Shown here in pieces: positions 48,051-56,559 of a stretch of DNA of 64,000 bases. The DNA comes from CAWHYG01 sp963833505. Its GTDB lineage: Bacteria; Eisenbacteria; RBG-16-71-46; CAIMUX01. Position 1 is the first letter of the stretch. Every line of letters begins with the position of its first letter. The notes below the pieces were generated by a model. It was given only the letters and a program-made list of their open reading frames with translations, ran no database searches and was not told the DNA's origin. Both the position numbers and the translations under genes were made by a program. Location of the stretch: NCBI GenBank assembly GCA_963833505.1, contig CAWHYG010000007.1:1798001-1862000 (forward strand). Direction: 5' to 3'.

Positions 48051-49965
48051 AGCTGTTGGTGCCCTTCTGGACCGCCTTCAGCCGGTCGAGCCCGCTCTGC
48101 CACGGCGGGATCTCGGCCTTGCGCCCGGTCTGCTCCAGGAAGCGGACCCGCCAGCCGAACATCCACACCCACGAGTCGATGATCTGGCGATGGATCGGAT
48201 CCTCGGGATCGAATCCGGACTTGAGCAGCCGATCCACGTCGGGCGGATCGAGCCGGGGCGAAGCGGCCGGGTCTCCCCGCAGCAGGAAGACGAGCCCCTC
48301 AGGAACCGGCGAAGCGTCCCGCAGGAACGTCGCGACGACATCGGGCGTGAAGGCGGTGGGGCGCTCGGGCCGGTGCGACTGCGCGATCCCGTCGAGGACC
48401 GCCTCGTAGCAGGCCTCGAGCACGGGCGCCTCATAGGGACGGTTCGCTTCGAAGAGGTCGATCTGCTTCTCGAAGGCCGTCACCTTGTCCTCGAACGGCG
48501 TGAACAAGCCGGGATCCCACCGGCGGAGTTGCGGCACGTACCAGCTTCGCCGGAGCAGCTCGGGATCGACCACGGTCACGTCCGTCCGGAGCTTCTCGAT
48601 CTCCTGCAGGTAGAGGCAGGCTGAAGTCAGCGCGTCCCAGTGGCGCGAGATCAGGATGGTCTTAGGCGGCAGCGAGCGAAGCACCGTTTCCGCGTGCGCG
48701 CGGACGAAATGGTCGTCGCTCCGATCGGAGTCGCGGAAGTGCGCTGCTCCCTGCCAGACCGAGAACGCGAGCACGAGGGCACCGGCGACCGCCAGGGAAG
48801 GGGCGCGCGCTTTCAGCGCTTCGGCGATCACTTCGGCCCCGGCGGTCGCGAACAGCGCCAGCACCAGGTCGACGGGAAGATAGTACGGCCCGAGATCGTG
48901 GATGTCGTAGCTCGAGGCCCAGATCAAGGTCGTGATCAGGACGACCGCCAGGACCGCGAACTTCCGGTCATGGGTCCGGGCCAGCTTCGCTCCGCCGAGC
49001 ATCGCCAGCAGAACCACGGGCCAGGAAAGCCGCGCCGGCAGCGAAAGGACGAAGGTCCTCAGGTTTACGATCCACATCCGGCCCGATTCAAACATCCAGA
49101 CGTGGTATTGCGCGGCCAGAGCGTGTCTCCAGAACCGGGCCCAGGTGGTGGGCGCGCCCCAATCGAGGATCGGATTCCGCGAGGCGCGAATGGGGAGATA
49201 CAGGACGACCGACCAGGCAAGAAGCGCCGCGCCCGCGGCCGGCAGGAGCGCGCCCACGATGGCCCCGGCCCTCGTTTCCGTGAACGCGCGCGCGGCAGCG
49301 GTCGTGCCGGCCGCAAGGCCTTTCCGGGAATCCCCCGTCCAGGTTCGGCGGAAAAGCCCAAGCCCATCGAGGTAGAAGACGGCCGCCAGCCCGACGGCCG
49401 GCAGCAGAAAGACCGCGCTCAGATGGTGCGCCATCGCGATCCCGAGAGCGTAGGCAGAGAGGACGAGATCGCGCGGGCCGGCCTCCGCGCGCAGCAGACG
49501 AAGGCTCTGGCGCAGGAGGATCGCGCCGAACATCATGTGCAACCCGTAGACCTCGTTGCCCGTCGCCTGGGCCCAGAAGACGAGGTCGGTGCCGAACCAG
49601 AGTCCGGCCGCCCAGGGCGCCCATCGCGGAGCCTCTCCCGGCGGCCACAGCTCGCGGACCAGGGCAGCGAGCGCGAGAGCCCCGCCCAACGCTCCGAGCA
49701 GGGCCAGCAGGTTGACCGCCAGAATGGGAGGGCCGGGAAACACCGCCACGGCCAGCCGAGCCAGGAGCGAATAGATCGGATAACCGGACGGATGGGCGAT
49801 GCCGAGGCGGGCCGCCGCGGCGGCCAGCTCGCCGCTGTCGATCGTGCCCAGGTCCCGGGACATGGTCCGGTAGTACAGCGCGGCCAGCGGCAGTCCCACG
49901 ACAGCCCAGTCGAGAGCCTTCCACCGGAAGGCTCTCGAGTCGGATGAAGTCACGGCCGCGGGCAT
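48046..49965 (-). CDS. DUF2723 multi-pass membrane protein (GT-C glycosyltransferase-like)
   Basis: ATG 49965 (639 residues). The N-terminal motif YRTMSRDLGTIDSGELAAAA with its acidic residues, then IAHPSGYPIYSLLARL, is diagnostic of DUF2723, a GT-C relative of protein O-mannosyltransferases. About ten hydrophobic segments fill residues 20-440. The C-terminal soluble part includes ILISRHWDALTSACLYLQEIE. It probably acts on a lipid-linked sugar at the membrane. There is no Shine-Dalgarno sequence. A promoter whose -10 element ends six bases before the ATG suggests a leaderless transcript. Confidence 0.9.
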   Translation of the reverse strand: MPAAVTSSDSRAFRWKALDWAVVGLPLAALYYRTMSRDLGTIDSGELAAAAARLGIAHPSGYPIYSLLARLAVAVFPGPPILAVNLLALLGALGGALALAALVRELWPPGEAPRWAPWAAGLWFGTDLVFWAQATGNEVYGLHMMFGAILLRQSLRLLRAEAGPRDLVLSAYALGIAMAHHLSAVFLLPAVGLAAVFYLDGLGLFRRTWTGDSRKGLAAGTTAAARAFTETRAGAIVGALLPAAGAALLAWSVVLYLPIRASRNPILDWGAPTTWARFWRHALAAQYHVWMFESGRMWIVNLRTFVLSLPARLSWPVVLLAMLGGAKLARTHDRKFAVLAVVLITTLIWASSYDIHDLGPYYLPVDLVLALFATAGAEVIAEALKARAPSLAVAGALVLAFSVWQGAAHFRDSDRSDDHFVRAHAETVLRSLPPKTILISRHWDALTSACLYLQEIEKLRTDVTVVDPELLRRSWYVPQLRRWDPGLFTPFEDKVTAFEKQIDLFEANRPYEAPVLEACYEAVLDGIAQSHRPERPTAFTPDVVATFLRDASPVPEGLVFLLRGDPAASPRLDPPDVDRLLKSGFDPEDPIHRQIIDSWVWMFGWRVRFLEQTGRKAEIPPWQSGLDRLKAVQKGTNSS

Positions 49966-49971
49966 GACAGG

Positions 49972-50000
49972 GTTATAGCAGTTCAGGCCGCGCCGGTCAC
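49972..50000 (-). promoter_or_regulatory. Promoter of the DUF2723 gene, probably leaderless
   Basis: On the minus strand GTGACC (49995-50000), a 17-base spacer, then TATAAC (49972-49977), five of six matches. The ATG begins seven bases after the -10 element, where transcription would start. Confidence 0.6.
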
Positions 50001-50212
50001 GAGGGCGTGGAGGCCGCACGTCCTGGCTTCGCGGATGATCGGGCGCGGCGGCGCCACCCGTCCCGGCCGGGCAGGGCGCCTGAATGCGGAAACTCCGCGC
50101 GTCCCGGCCCGTCGCAGCCTTGGTTCCCGCGGTCATGGTGGCCGGTCCGGAGGCGATGCGGTCCTTCCGTGCTCGACTCGCGAGCCTGATCCGCGCGGCA
50201 CCGGGGGTTCGA

Positions 50213-50242
50213 TTGACACCTGCGAACGGCCCGCCCTATATT
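50213..50242 (+). promoter_or_regulatory. Sigma70-type promoter of the GAPDH gene
   Basis: A perfect TTGACA (50213-50218), an 18-base spacer, then TATATT (50237-50242), 42 bases before ATG 50285. This is the best consensus promoter in the window. Confidence 0.7.
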
Positions 50243-50284
50243 TCGTAAAAGGCCGGCAGTCGGCATTCACCGCTGGAGGCGCCC

Positions 50285-51355
50285 ATGCCCAAGAGACACG
50301 TGCACGTCATCGGTACCGGAACGATCGGCGAACCTTTGATCGGGCTCCTTTCCGACTTCCGCCGGGAGCTCGGCATCGACGCCGTCTCCTTCCACAAGAG
50401 GACTCCGCTCGTCAGCGAACGGGCCAAGGTCCGGAACCTCCTGGACCGCGGCGCTCTCCTCGCCACCGACGCCGAGACCATCCCGAAATTCGAGGACCAG
50501 GGTCTCAAGGTGAGCTACGATGCCGAGGAGGCGCTCAAGCACGCCGCGGTGGTCATCGATTGCACTCCCTCCGGCGTCGGACAAGAGAACAAGCACAAGT
50601 ACTACGAGCGCTACGAGGACTCGGTCCTGGGCTTCGTCGCCCAGGGAAGCGAGTTCGGTTTCGGGAAGATGTACGCCCGCGGGGTCAACGACTCCGCCCT
50701 CAACCACGAGGACGACAAGTACATCCAGGTCGTCTCCTGCAACACGCACAACATCGCGGTCCTGCTCCGGACCCTGGCGCTGGCCGACGGGGATCCGGAC
50801 AATCTCCTCGAGGCCAAGTTCGTCCTGATGCGGCGGGCCAGCGACATCTCCCAGGACGGCGACTACGTCCCCGCGCCCAAGGTCGGCAAGCACGACGATC
50901 CCCGCTTCGGCACCCACCACGCCCGGGACGCCTGGCACCTCTTCCAGACGCTGGGCTACGACCTGAACCTGTTCTCCTCGGCCATCAAGCTGAACACGCA
51001 GTACATGCACTGCCTCTGGTTCAGCCTCAAGCTGAAGGAGCGGGTCACGACCAACCTGGTCATCCAGCGGCTGACGGACAACCGCCGCGTGGCCCTGACC
51101 GAGAAAAAATCGGCCAACCAGATCTTCTCCTACGGGCGTGACCACGGGCACTACGGCCGGATCCTCACCCAGACGGTCGTGCCGGTGCCGGCGCTTTCGG
51201 TGCACGGCGACCATGAGATCGTGGGTTTCGCCTTCACGCCGCAGGACGGCAACCCGCTGCTTTCCAGCGTGGCCGTCGCATCCTGGTTCCTGGATCCGAA
51301 GGGCTACGAACTGCGCCTGGATTGCCTGCGCCCGTTCATGTTCCAGGAGCTGTAA
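50285..51355 (+). CDS. Type II (archaeal-type) glyceraldehyde-3-phosphate dehydrogenase-like protein
   Basis: The protein has 356 residues; ATG 50285 has GGAGG five bases upstream. The nucleotide-binding start is VHVIGTGTIGEPLIGLL (GxGxIG). VVIDCTPSGVGQENK and VVSCNTHNIAVLLRTL match archaeal GAPDH blocks, with the catalytic cysteine in SCNTHN (SCNTT in archaeal enzymes). It would oxidise glyceraldehyde 3-phosphate to 1,3-bisphosphoglycerate. This class is uncommon in bacteria and unlike the usual Gap. It has a strong promoter, which suits a glycolytic enzyme. The change TT to HN beside the cysteine leaves exact substrate use open. Confidence 0.8.
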   Translation: MPKRHVHVIGTGTIGEPLIGLLSDFRRELGIDAVSFHKRTPLVSERAKVRNLLDRGALLATDAETIPKFEDQGLKVSYDAEEALKHAAVVIDCTPSGVGQENKHKYYERYEDSVLGFVAQGSEFGFGKMYARGVNDSALNHEDDKYIQVVSCNTHNIAVLLRTLALADGDPDNLLEAKFVLMRRASDISQDGDYVPAPKVGKHDDPRFGTHHARDAWHLFQTLGYDLNLFSSAIKLNTQYMHCLWFSLKLKERVTTNLVIQRLTDNRRVALTEKKSANQIFSYGRDHGHYGRILTQTVVPVPALSVHGDHEIVGFAFTPQDGNPLLSSVAVASWFLDPKGYELRLDCLRPFMFQEL

Positions 51356-51446
51356 GCCTCCGCGCGGGCGGGCGGACGGAGAGGTTGGGAGTGCGAATCG
51401 AGGCGGGGCCGCCCGCGGCGGCGCCGCCCGGACGCGGGAGGGAAGC

Positions 51447-51875
51447 TTGAAAGCGGTCGTACGCAGAATCGGCGGCACCGCCCTGGCGGGCAAGGCCGAG
51501 AGCGGTCACTGGGTGCCGATGGACACCGCGCCGGAAGGCGGAGGCTTCGGCGCCGCCGCCAGCCCTCTTGAGCTCGTGCTTCTGGGCCTGGGCGGATGCA
51601 CCAGCATGGACGTTCTCCTGATCCTGCAGAAGAAACGGATCAAGCTCGACGACTTCGAGATCGAGCTGGACGCCGACCGCGCCGCGACCTATCCCAAGGC
51701 CTTCACGCACATCCTCATGACCTACCACTTCTACGGCGAGGATCTGAATCGGTCCGACCTGGAAGCGGCGGTCGAGCTTTCCCAGGAGAAGTACTGCTCG
51801 GTGGCGGCGATGTTGCGCGCCGCGGCGCCGATCGAGTTTCGGATCGAGACCCACCCGCCTCGCCGCGCGCGGTAG
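51447..51875 (+). CDS. OsmC/Ohr family protein
   Basis: TTG 51447 (142 residues) lies five bases after GGAGG. SPLELVLLGLGGCTSMDVLLIL carries the first redox cysteine, and LSQEKYCSVAAMLRAAAPI carries the second, the layout of YhfA-type OsmC proteins. Such proteins reduce organic peroxides using the two thiols. It lies between the GAPDH gene and the membrane/TPR gene, eight bases from the latter, so may be co-transcribed with it. Confidence 0.92.
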   Translation: MKAVVRRIGGTALAGKAESGHWVPMDTAPEGGGFGAAASPLELVLLGLGGCTSMDVLLILQKKRIKLDDFEIELDADRAATYPKAFTHILMTYHFYGEDLNRSDLEAAVELSQEKYCSVAAMLRAAAPIEFRIETHPPRRAR

Positions 51876-51883
51876 GCCCGGCC

Positions 51884-54160
51884 ATGATCGGCAAGACCCC
51901 ACGGGACACGCGACCTGTCCGGGGTTGGACCGACCAGCTCGGGAAGGCCGTCGTGCCTCTCGCCCTCTTGACCATCTTCTTCGCGGGATTCAGCTCGGTC
52001 ACCGATCCGGACGTGTGGTTCCACCTCCGCGCCGGCAAGGAGATCCTGGCCCACGGCTTCCTCCGGACCGACACCTTTTCCTACCCCTCCGCCGGCCGGC
52101 CCTACATTGATCTTCACTGGCTTTTCCAGGTCCTGATCTACTGCGTCCATCGGGCCGCGGGAGAACCGGGCCTGATCTGGTTCTCCTGCCTGATCGTGAC
52201 CGCGACCTTCACGCTGGTCTATCGGCTCACCCGCCGCTGGGTCCCGGGGCCGCTCGCCGCCGGTCTGACGGCGGTGGGCGGAGTGGTCGCGAGCGAACGC
52301 TTCGCGCCGAGGCCCGAGATCCTCACCTTCCTCTTCCTGGCGCTCGTGGTCTGGCTGGTCCGCCGTCATCTCGAGGGAAGCCGGCGGGCGTGGTGGATCC
52401 TGCCGCTCGTCATGCTCCTCTGGACCAATTCCGAAGGGCTCTTCGTCCTCGGATTCGCCGTGATCGCGGCGCACCTCACAGATGCGCCGCGGGACCGGAA
52501 GCTCTGGCAGGCTCTCGGGCTCTCCGTTCTCGCCTCCCTGGTCAATCCGTACTTCGTCGAGGGGGCCCTGCACCCGTTCGTCCTCTTCACCCGGATCAAC
52601 CGCAGCCTCCCGATCTATTCCGCCACGATCGGTGAGTTCCTGAACCCATTCAACGGCGAGCCCTTGCATCCCTCCGTGATCCTCTATCCGTGGTACCTCG
52701 CCTTGATCGGCCTCGCTCTGGCCGTGTCCCTGGCCGCGGCGAGCGGTGGCGCTTCATCGGGAAGCGGAAAGAGCCGCGGGCAAGGCCGATGGCCGCGGAT
52801 CAGCGAGCTCGTCCTCATCGCCGGATTCGTCTACCTCTCGCTGTCGGCCCGCCGGAACGTCGCGCTGCTTCCGCTGGTCGCGACTCCCATCCTCGGTCGC
52901 TGGCTCGGACGCGCCGGGTCCGGGAAGAGCGCCGCGGGCGCCTGGGCGCGGATCCGGCCGCGAGGGCAGACCGGGTTGCGGGGCGCGGCGGCGGGCGCGG
53001 CGCTGTTCCTCCTCCTGGCCTACGATCTGGGGCTCGCGACCAACCGCATCTATGTCCATGCCCAGACCGACAAGCGGTTCGGAACCTCGCCTTCGGAGAC
53101 CGGTTTTCCGCGGGAGGCGGCCCGGTACCTTCTGGAGCACAAAGTCGCAGGGCCGATCTTCTCGACTTTCGCCGCCGGCTCGTTTCTCACGTGGGCCTAT
53201 CCGGAACAACCGGACTTCATCGACGGACGCCTGGAAGTCCACTCGGCCGACCACTACCGCGAGTACCTGCAGGTTCTCCAGGGCGGACCCGCCTGGATGG
53301 CTGCGGATCACAAGTACGGATTCAACGCCGCCGTCATCCAGTACATGGAGGCCCGGGCCCTGACCATCGAGCGGGTCCGGGATCCGGATTGGGCGCCGGT
53401 CTCTATCGATGCGAACGCCATCGTGCTTCTGAAGCGCGTTCCGGCGAATCAGGCGTTGATCGAGAGCGACGGACTCAACGCCGAGCGGCTCTCGCGCCTT
53501 TTCCCTTCGGTCTCGCCCGAGCAGATCGACGCCGGATTTCCGTTGCCCCCGGTGAAGGCGTCCGGCCTCCTTTCCGTCCAACGGTTCCCCTGGGCGAGCC
53601 TTCATCTCGGCCAGCTCTTCCTGAGCTTCAACCGTCCGGCCATGGCGATTCCCCAGTTCCTCGAGGCGGTGCGGATCGCGCCCGACCGCACCTCGCCCCG
53701 GCTGCTCCTCGCGACCGCCTTGAATCTGGTGGCGCAACCGCAGCAGGCGCTCGCGACGCTGGAAACGGCCCGCGCGGCCCATGGGACGCGGGACGAGCGC
53801 GCGACGACCCTGGTCGTGGAAGGGGACATCCTGACCGCTCTCGACCGCGGAAAGGAAGCGGTCGAGGCCTACAATCGATATCTGGAGCATCCGGTGGCGC
53901 AGGTGGAGGTGGCGTCGGTTCTCGCGAGTCGCGGGCTGGCGCGGCTCAAGGCCGGGGATCCGAACGGGTCTGCGGACGACGAGATCGAGAGCCTGCGGCA
54001 ACAGCCCGCCAACGCGCAGGCCTACTGGTACCTGGGGATGGCCGAGGAGGCGCGCGGCCGCAAGGCCGAGGCGCTCCGGGCCTACCAGGGCTTCAAGACC
54101 CTGGGCGGACGCGCTCCAGGGCTCGAGGCCGCGCTGGCGCGCCTGAGCGGGTCCGGCTGA
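51884..54160 (+). CDS. Multi-pass membrane protein with C-terminal TPR repeats
   Basis: ATG 51884 (758 residues). Residues about 20-385 hold around ten hydrophobic segments. The loop SSVTDPDVWFHLRAGKEIL with D-x-D-x-W is a GT-C-like motif common to uncharacterised bacterial membrane proteins. A soluble part (EAARYLLEHKVAGPIFSTF, FIDGRLEVHSADHYREYLQV) follows, then TPR repeats from about residue 590 to the end. It resembles in layout the TMTC-like protein at 25965 and could act in glycan transfer. No substrate can be named. A Gly/Ser-rich insertion (SGGASSGSGKSRGQGRW) breaks the membrane part near residue 285. Confidence 0.82.
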   Translation: MIGKTPRDTRPVRGWTDQLGKAVVPLALLTIFFAGFSSVTDPDVWFHLRAGKEILAHGFLRTDTFSYPSAGRPYIDLHWLFQVLIYCVHRAAGEPGLIWFSCLIVTATFTLVYRLTRRWVPGPLAAGLTAVGGVVASERFAPRPEILTFLFLALVVWLVRRHLEGSRRAWWILPLVMLLWTNSEGLFVLGFAVIAAHLTDAPRDRKLWQALGLSVLASLVNPYFVEGALHPFVLFTRINRSLPIYSATIGEFLNPFNGEPLHPSVILYPWYLALIGLALAVSLAAASGGASSGSGKSRGQGRWPRISELVLIAGFVYLSLSARRNVALLPLVATPILGRWLGRAGSGKSAAGAWARIRPRGQTGLRGAAAGAALFLLLAYDLGLATNRIYVHAQTDKRFGTSPSETGFPREAARYLLEHKVAGPIFSTFAAGSFLTWAYPEQPDFIDGRLEVHSADHYREYLQVLQGGPAWMAADHKYGFNAAVIQYMEARALTIERVRDPDWAPVSIDANAIVLLKRVPANQALIESDGLNAERLSRLFPSVSPEQIDAGFPLPPVKASGLLSVQRFPWASLHLGQLFLSFNRPAMAIPQFLEAVRIAPDRTSPRLLLATALNLVAQPQQALATLETARAAHGTRDERATTLVVEGDILTALDRGKEAVEAYNRYLEHPVAQVEVASVLASRGLARLKAGDPNGSADDEIESLRQQPANAQAYWYLGMAEEARGRKAEALRAYQGFKTLGGRAPGLEAALARLSGSG

Positions 54161-54318
54161 TCGCGTTCTGTCGCGTGGTGCGGTTCAGGAGGCCTGATCC
54201 GGAGACCTTCGATTGTAATCCGTCGTCGAAATCCGTCGCGATTTCGCCGGCGGAGGGCTGCCCGTCACGAGTCGGCCGGAACAGGACCGCCCAGTCGGCG
54301 CAAACCGGCCGTTCCCGT

Positions 54319-55308
54319 TCAGTGATGGACGGCCTGGATGAGAAGCATGGCCAGCGCGGAGATTCCGGCCGAAAGCGGGATGGTCAAGACCCAGGCCCAG
54401 ACGATCCGCGTGGCGATGCCCCAACGAACGGCCGAGAGGCGCTTGAGCGAACCGACCCCGACGATGGCGCCGGTGATCGTGTGGGTGGTCGAAACCGGGA
54501 TCCCCATGGCCGCGGTCCCGAGCAGGGTGATGGCGCCCGCGGTCTCCGCGGCGAAACCGTCGACCGGCCGGAGCTCGGTGATCCGCATTCCCAGGGTCTT
54601 CACGATGCGCCAGCCTCCAGTGAGGGTCCCCAGGGCGATGGCCGCGTGGCAGGCCAGGATGATCCAGGTGGACACCGCGAAGGTCTTGACCAGCCCGCTG
54701 GCGTAGAGCAGCCCGGCGATGATCCCCATGGTCTTCTGGGCGTCGTTGGTCCCGTGTCCCAGGCTGTAGAGCCCGGCCGAGACAAGCTGGAGCTTCCGGA
54801 ACAGCTTGTCGATCTTGCGTGGCGTGGATCGGCGGAAGATCCAGGTCGTGATCAACATCAGGATGAAGCCCAGCACGATTCCGAGCATCGGGGCGATCAC
54901 GATGAACGAAACAGTCTTGATCCAGCCTCTCCAGAGGATGGCGGACAGGCCCGCGTGGGTGGCGGCGGCACCGGCGTAGCCGCCGATCAAGGCGTGGGAG
55001 CTGCTCGTGGGAAGGCCCAGGTACCAGGTGATCAGATCCCAGAAGATCGCCCCCAGCAGGCCGGCCAGGATGACCTGCGGGGTGATGACGCCCAGATGCA
55101 CCAGGCCCTGCCCCATCGTCTTGGCCACGTGGACCCCGAATCCGAACGCGGCCACGAAATTGAAAAAGGCTGCCCAGAGCACCGCCTTGCCCGGAGTCAG
55201 CACCCGGGTCGAGACGATGGTGGCGATCGAGTTGGCCGCGTCGTGAAAGCCGTTCAGGTAGTCGAAGACCAGGGCGACCGCGATCAGGGCGATGACGAAG
55301 ATCAGCAC
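54319..55308 (-). CDS. pit: Low-affinity inorganic phosphate transporter (PiT family)
   Basis: The protein has 329 residues. Both inverted-repeat signatures are present: FDYLNGFHDAANSIATIVSTR near the start and GHGTNDAQKTMGIIAG in the second half, with SSSHALIGGYAG and VSTTHTITGAIVG pairs. About ten membrane segments. It imports phosphate with cations across the inner membrane. Its start lies two bases after the PhoU-like gene, a standard pairing. Confidence 0.95.
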   Translation of the reverse strand: MLIFVIALIAVALVFDYLNGFHDAANSIATIVSTRVLTPGKAVLWAAFFNFVAAFGFGVHVAKTMGQGLVHLGVITPQVILAGLLGAIFWDLITWYLGLPTSSSHALIGGYAGAAATHAGLSAILWRGWIKTVSFIVIAPMLGIVLGFILMLITTWIFRRSTPRKIDKLFRKLQLVSAGLYSLGHGTNDAQKTMGIIAGLLYASGLVKTFAVSTWIILACHAAIALGTLTGGWRIVKTLGMRITELRPVDGFAAETAGAITLLGTAAMGIPVSTTHTITGAIVGVGSLKRLSAVRWGIATRIVWAWVLTIPLSAGISALAMLLIQAVHH

Positions 55309-55310
55309 GG

Positions 55311-55958
55311 TCAGGCGTACTTGATGAGGACGTTTTCGATCAGGACCGCAGCATCCTCGCAGCGGTCGGTGGCCGCTTCCATCATGGCGAGCAGTTCGCG
55401 GCGTTTGATCAGCCGGATCGCGTCCAACTCATCCTGGAAGAGCGCGCCCAGGGCCCGGTGGAAGATTCCGTCGGCCTGATTCTCCAGGGTGTTGACCCGC
55501 TTGCAGGCGTCGCGGATCCGCTCGGCGTCGCGCAGATCCCGCAGCAGGGGAATGGCCCGGGCCAGTTCACCGACCGAAAGCTGGATGATCTCCGCGAGCT
55601 GGCGAACCGGCTCATCGAACTCCGTGATCCGGTAGAGACGGATGCAGGTGGCCGACTGATCGATGTTGTCCATGATGTCGTCGAGCGAGCTGGCCAGCCC
55701 GGCGATGTCTTCGCGATCAAGGTGCGTGATGAAGGTCGTTCCCAGCTCCTGGAAGACCTGGTGCGTGAATTCGTCTCCGCGGTGCTCGCAATCCTCGATC
55801 GCCTTGATGAGCTTGATCCGCGCCGATTCATCCTCGAGATCGAGGAGCTCCCTCAAGATCCCTGAGGCCTGCGCGATGTTCGCGACGTCCTGGGTGAAAA
55901 CCTGGAGAAACTTGTCCTCGCGCGGAAGGAGAGCCCGAATCCAGCGATCGACCCGCAT
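55311..55958 (-). CDS. PhoU-like DUF47 family protein
   Basis: ATG 55958 (215 residues) follows GGGGGAAT. Entirely helical, with the DUF47 blocks CEHRGDEFTHQVFQELGTTFITHLDREDIAGLASSLDDIMDNID and INTLENQADGIFHRAL-type repeats. The family binds metal ions through these acidic patches and is thought to regulate or assist PiT transporters. It is directly followed by pit. Confidence 0.94.
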   Translation of the reverse strand: MRVDRWIRALLPREDKFLQVFTQDVANIAQASGILRELLDLEDESARIKLIKAIEDCEHRGDEFTHQVFQELGTTFITHLDREDIAGLASSLDDIMDNIDQSATCIRLYRITEFDEPVRQLAEIIQLSVGELARAIPLLRDLRDAERIRDACKRVNTLENQADGIFHRALGALFQDELDAIRLIKRRELLAMMEAATDRCEDAAVLIENVLIKYA

Positions 55959-56215
55959 GATTCCCCCGCCCTGCCCGAACCCTGCGCACATCGCCCGGGC
56001 CGGGTTGGCCGCAGGGCCAACCCGACAACGCCGGCATTGTGAGGGGAGAGGGGATGCGGCGCAACAAAAAGGGAGCGGACCGGCTCGTGACTGCCGGACC
56101 GCCTGATCGTCAGAGAATCCGCCGTGGGCTCAGCTTGGTGATCGACGGCAGCGCGGCCCTGCTCGGCCGCCCTGGCTGCCGGTCCTGCGCAACGGGTCGC
56201 GCGAGCGGTCGGGCC

Positions 56216-56536
56216 TCACACCCCGAGGTGCTGCCCCATCCACTTGGTGATCTTGTCCCTCGACTCGACTCCGGAAAACCGATGGACCGGCTTCCCCTCC
56301 TTGAGGAAAACGACGGTCGGCACCCCCATCACCCCGTGCTTCTGGGCGATTCCGGGCGCCTCTCCGACGTCCACTTTGAGGATCCGCACCTTGCCTTCGT
56401 AAAGCCCGGTCAGCTCGTCGAAGATCGGCTCGAGCTTCTTGCAGGGTCCGCACCAGGTGGCCCCGAAATCCAGGATGACCGGAACATCGGATTGCTCCAC
56501 CAGGGTGGCGTAGGTGGTGTCATCGACGTGTTGCAT
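56216..56536 (-). CDS. trxA: Thioredoxin
   Basis: The protein has 106 residues. Active site WCGPC at 28-32, cis-proline in GVPTVV, C-terminal helix ITKWMGQHL. It reduces protein disulfides in the cytoplasm. It follows the aldehyde dehydrogenase gene by 23 bases, so is probably co-transcribed. The 257 bases between it and the PhoU-like gene show no other gene. Confidence 0.96.
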   Translation of the reverse strand: MQHVDDTTYATLVEQSDVPVILDFGATWCGPCKKLEPIFDELTGLYEGKVRILKVDVGEAPGIAQKHGVMGVPTVVFLKEGKPVHRFSGVESRDKITKWMGQHLGV

Positions 56537-56559
56537 GAATGAGCCCCTCTCCGCCCGTC

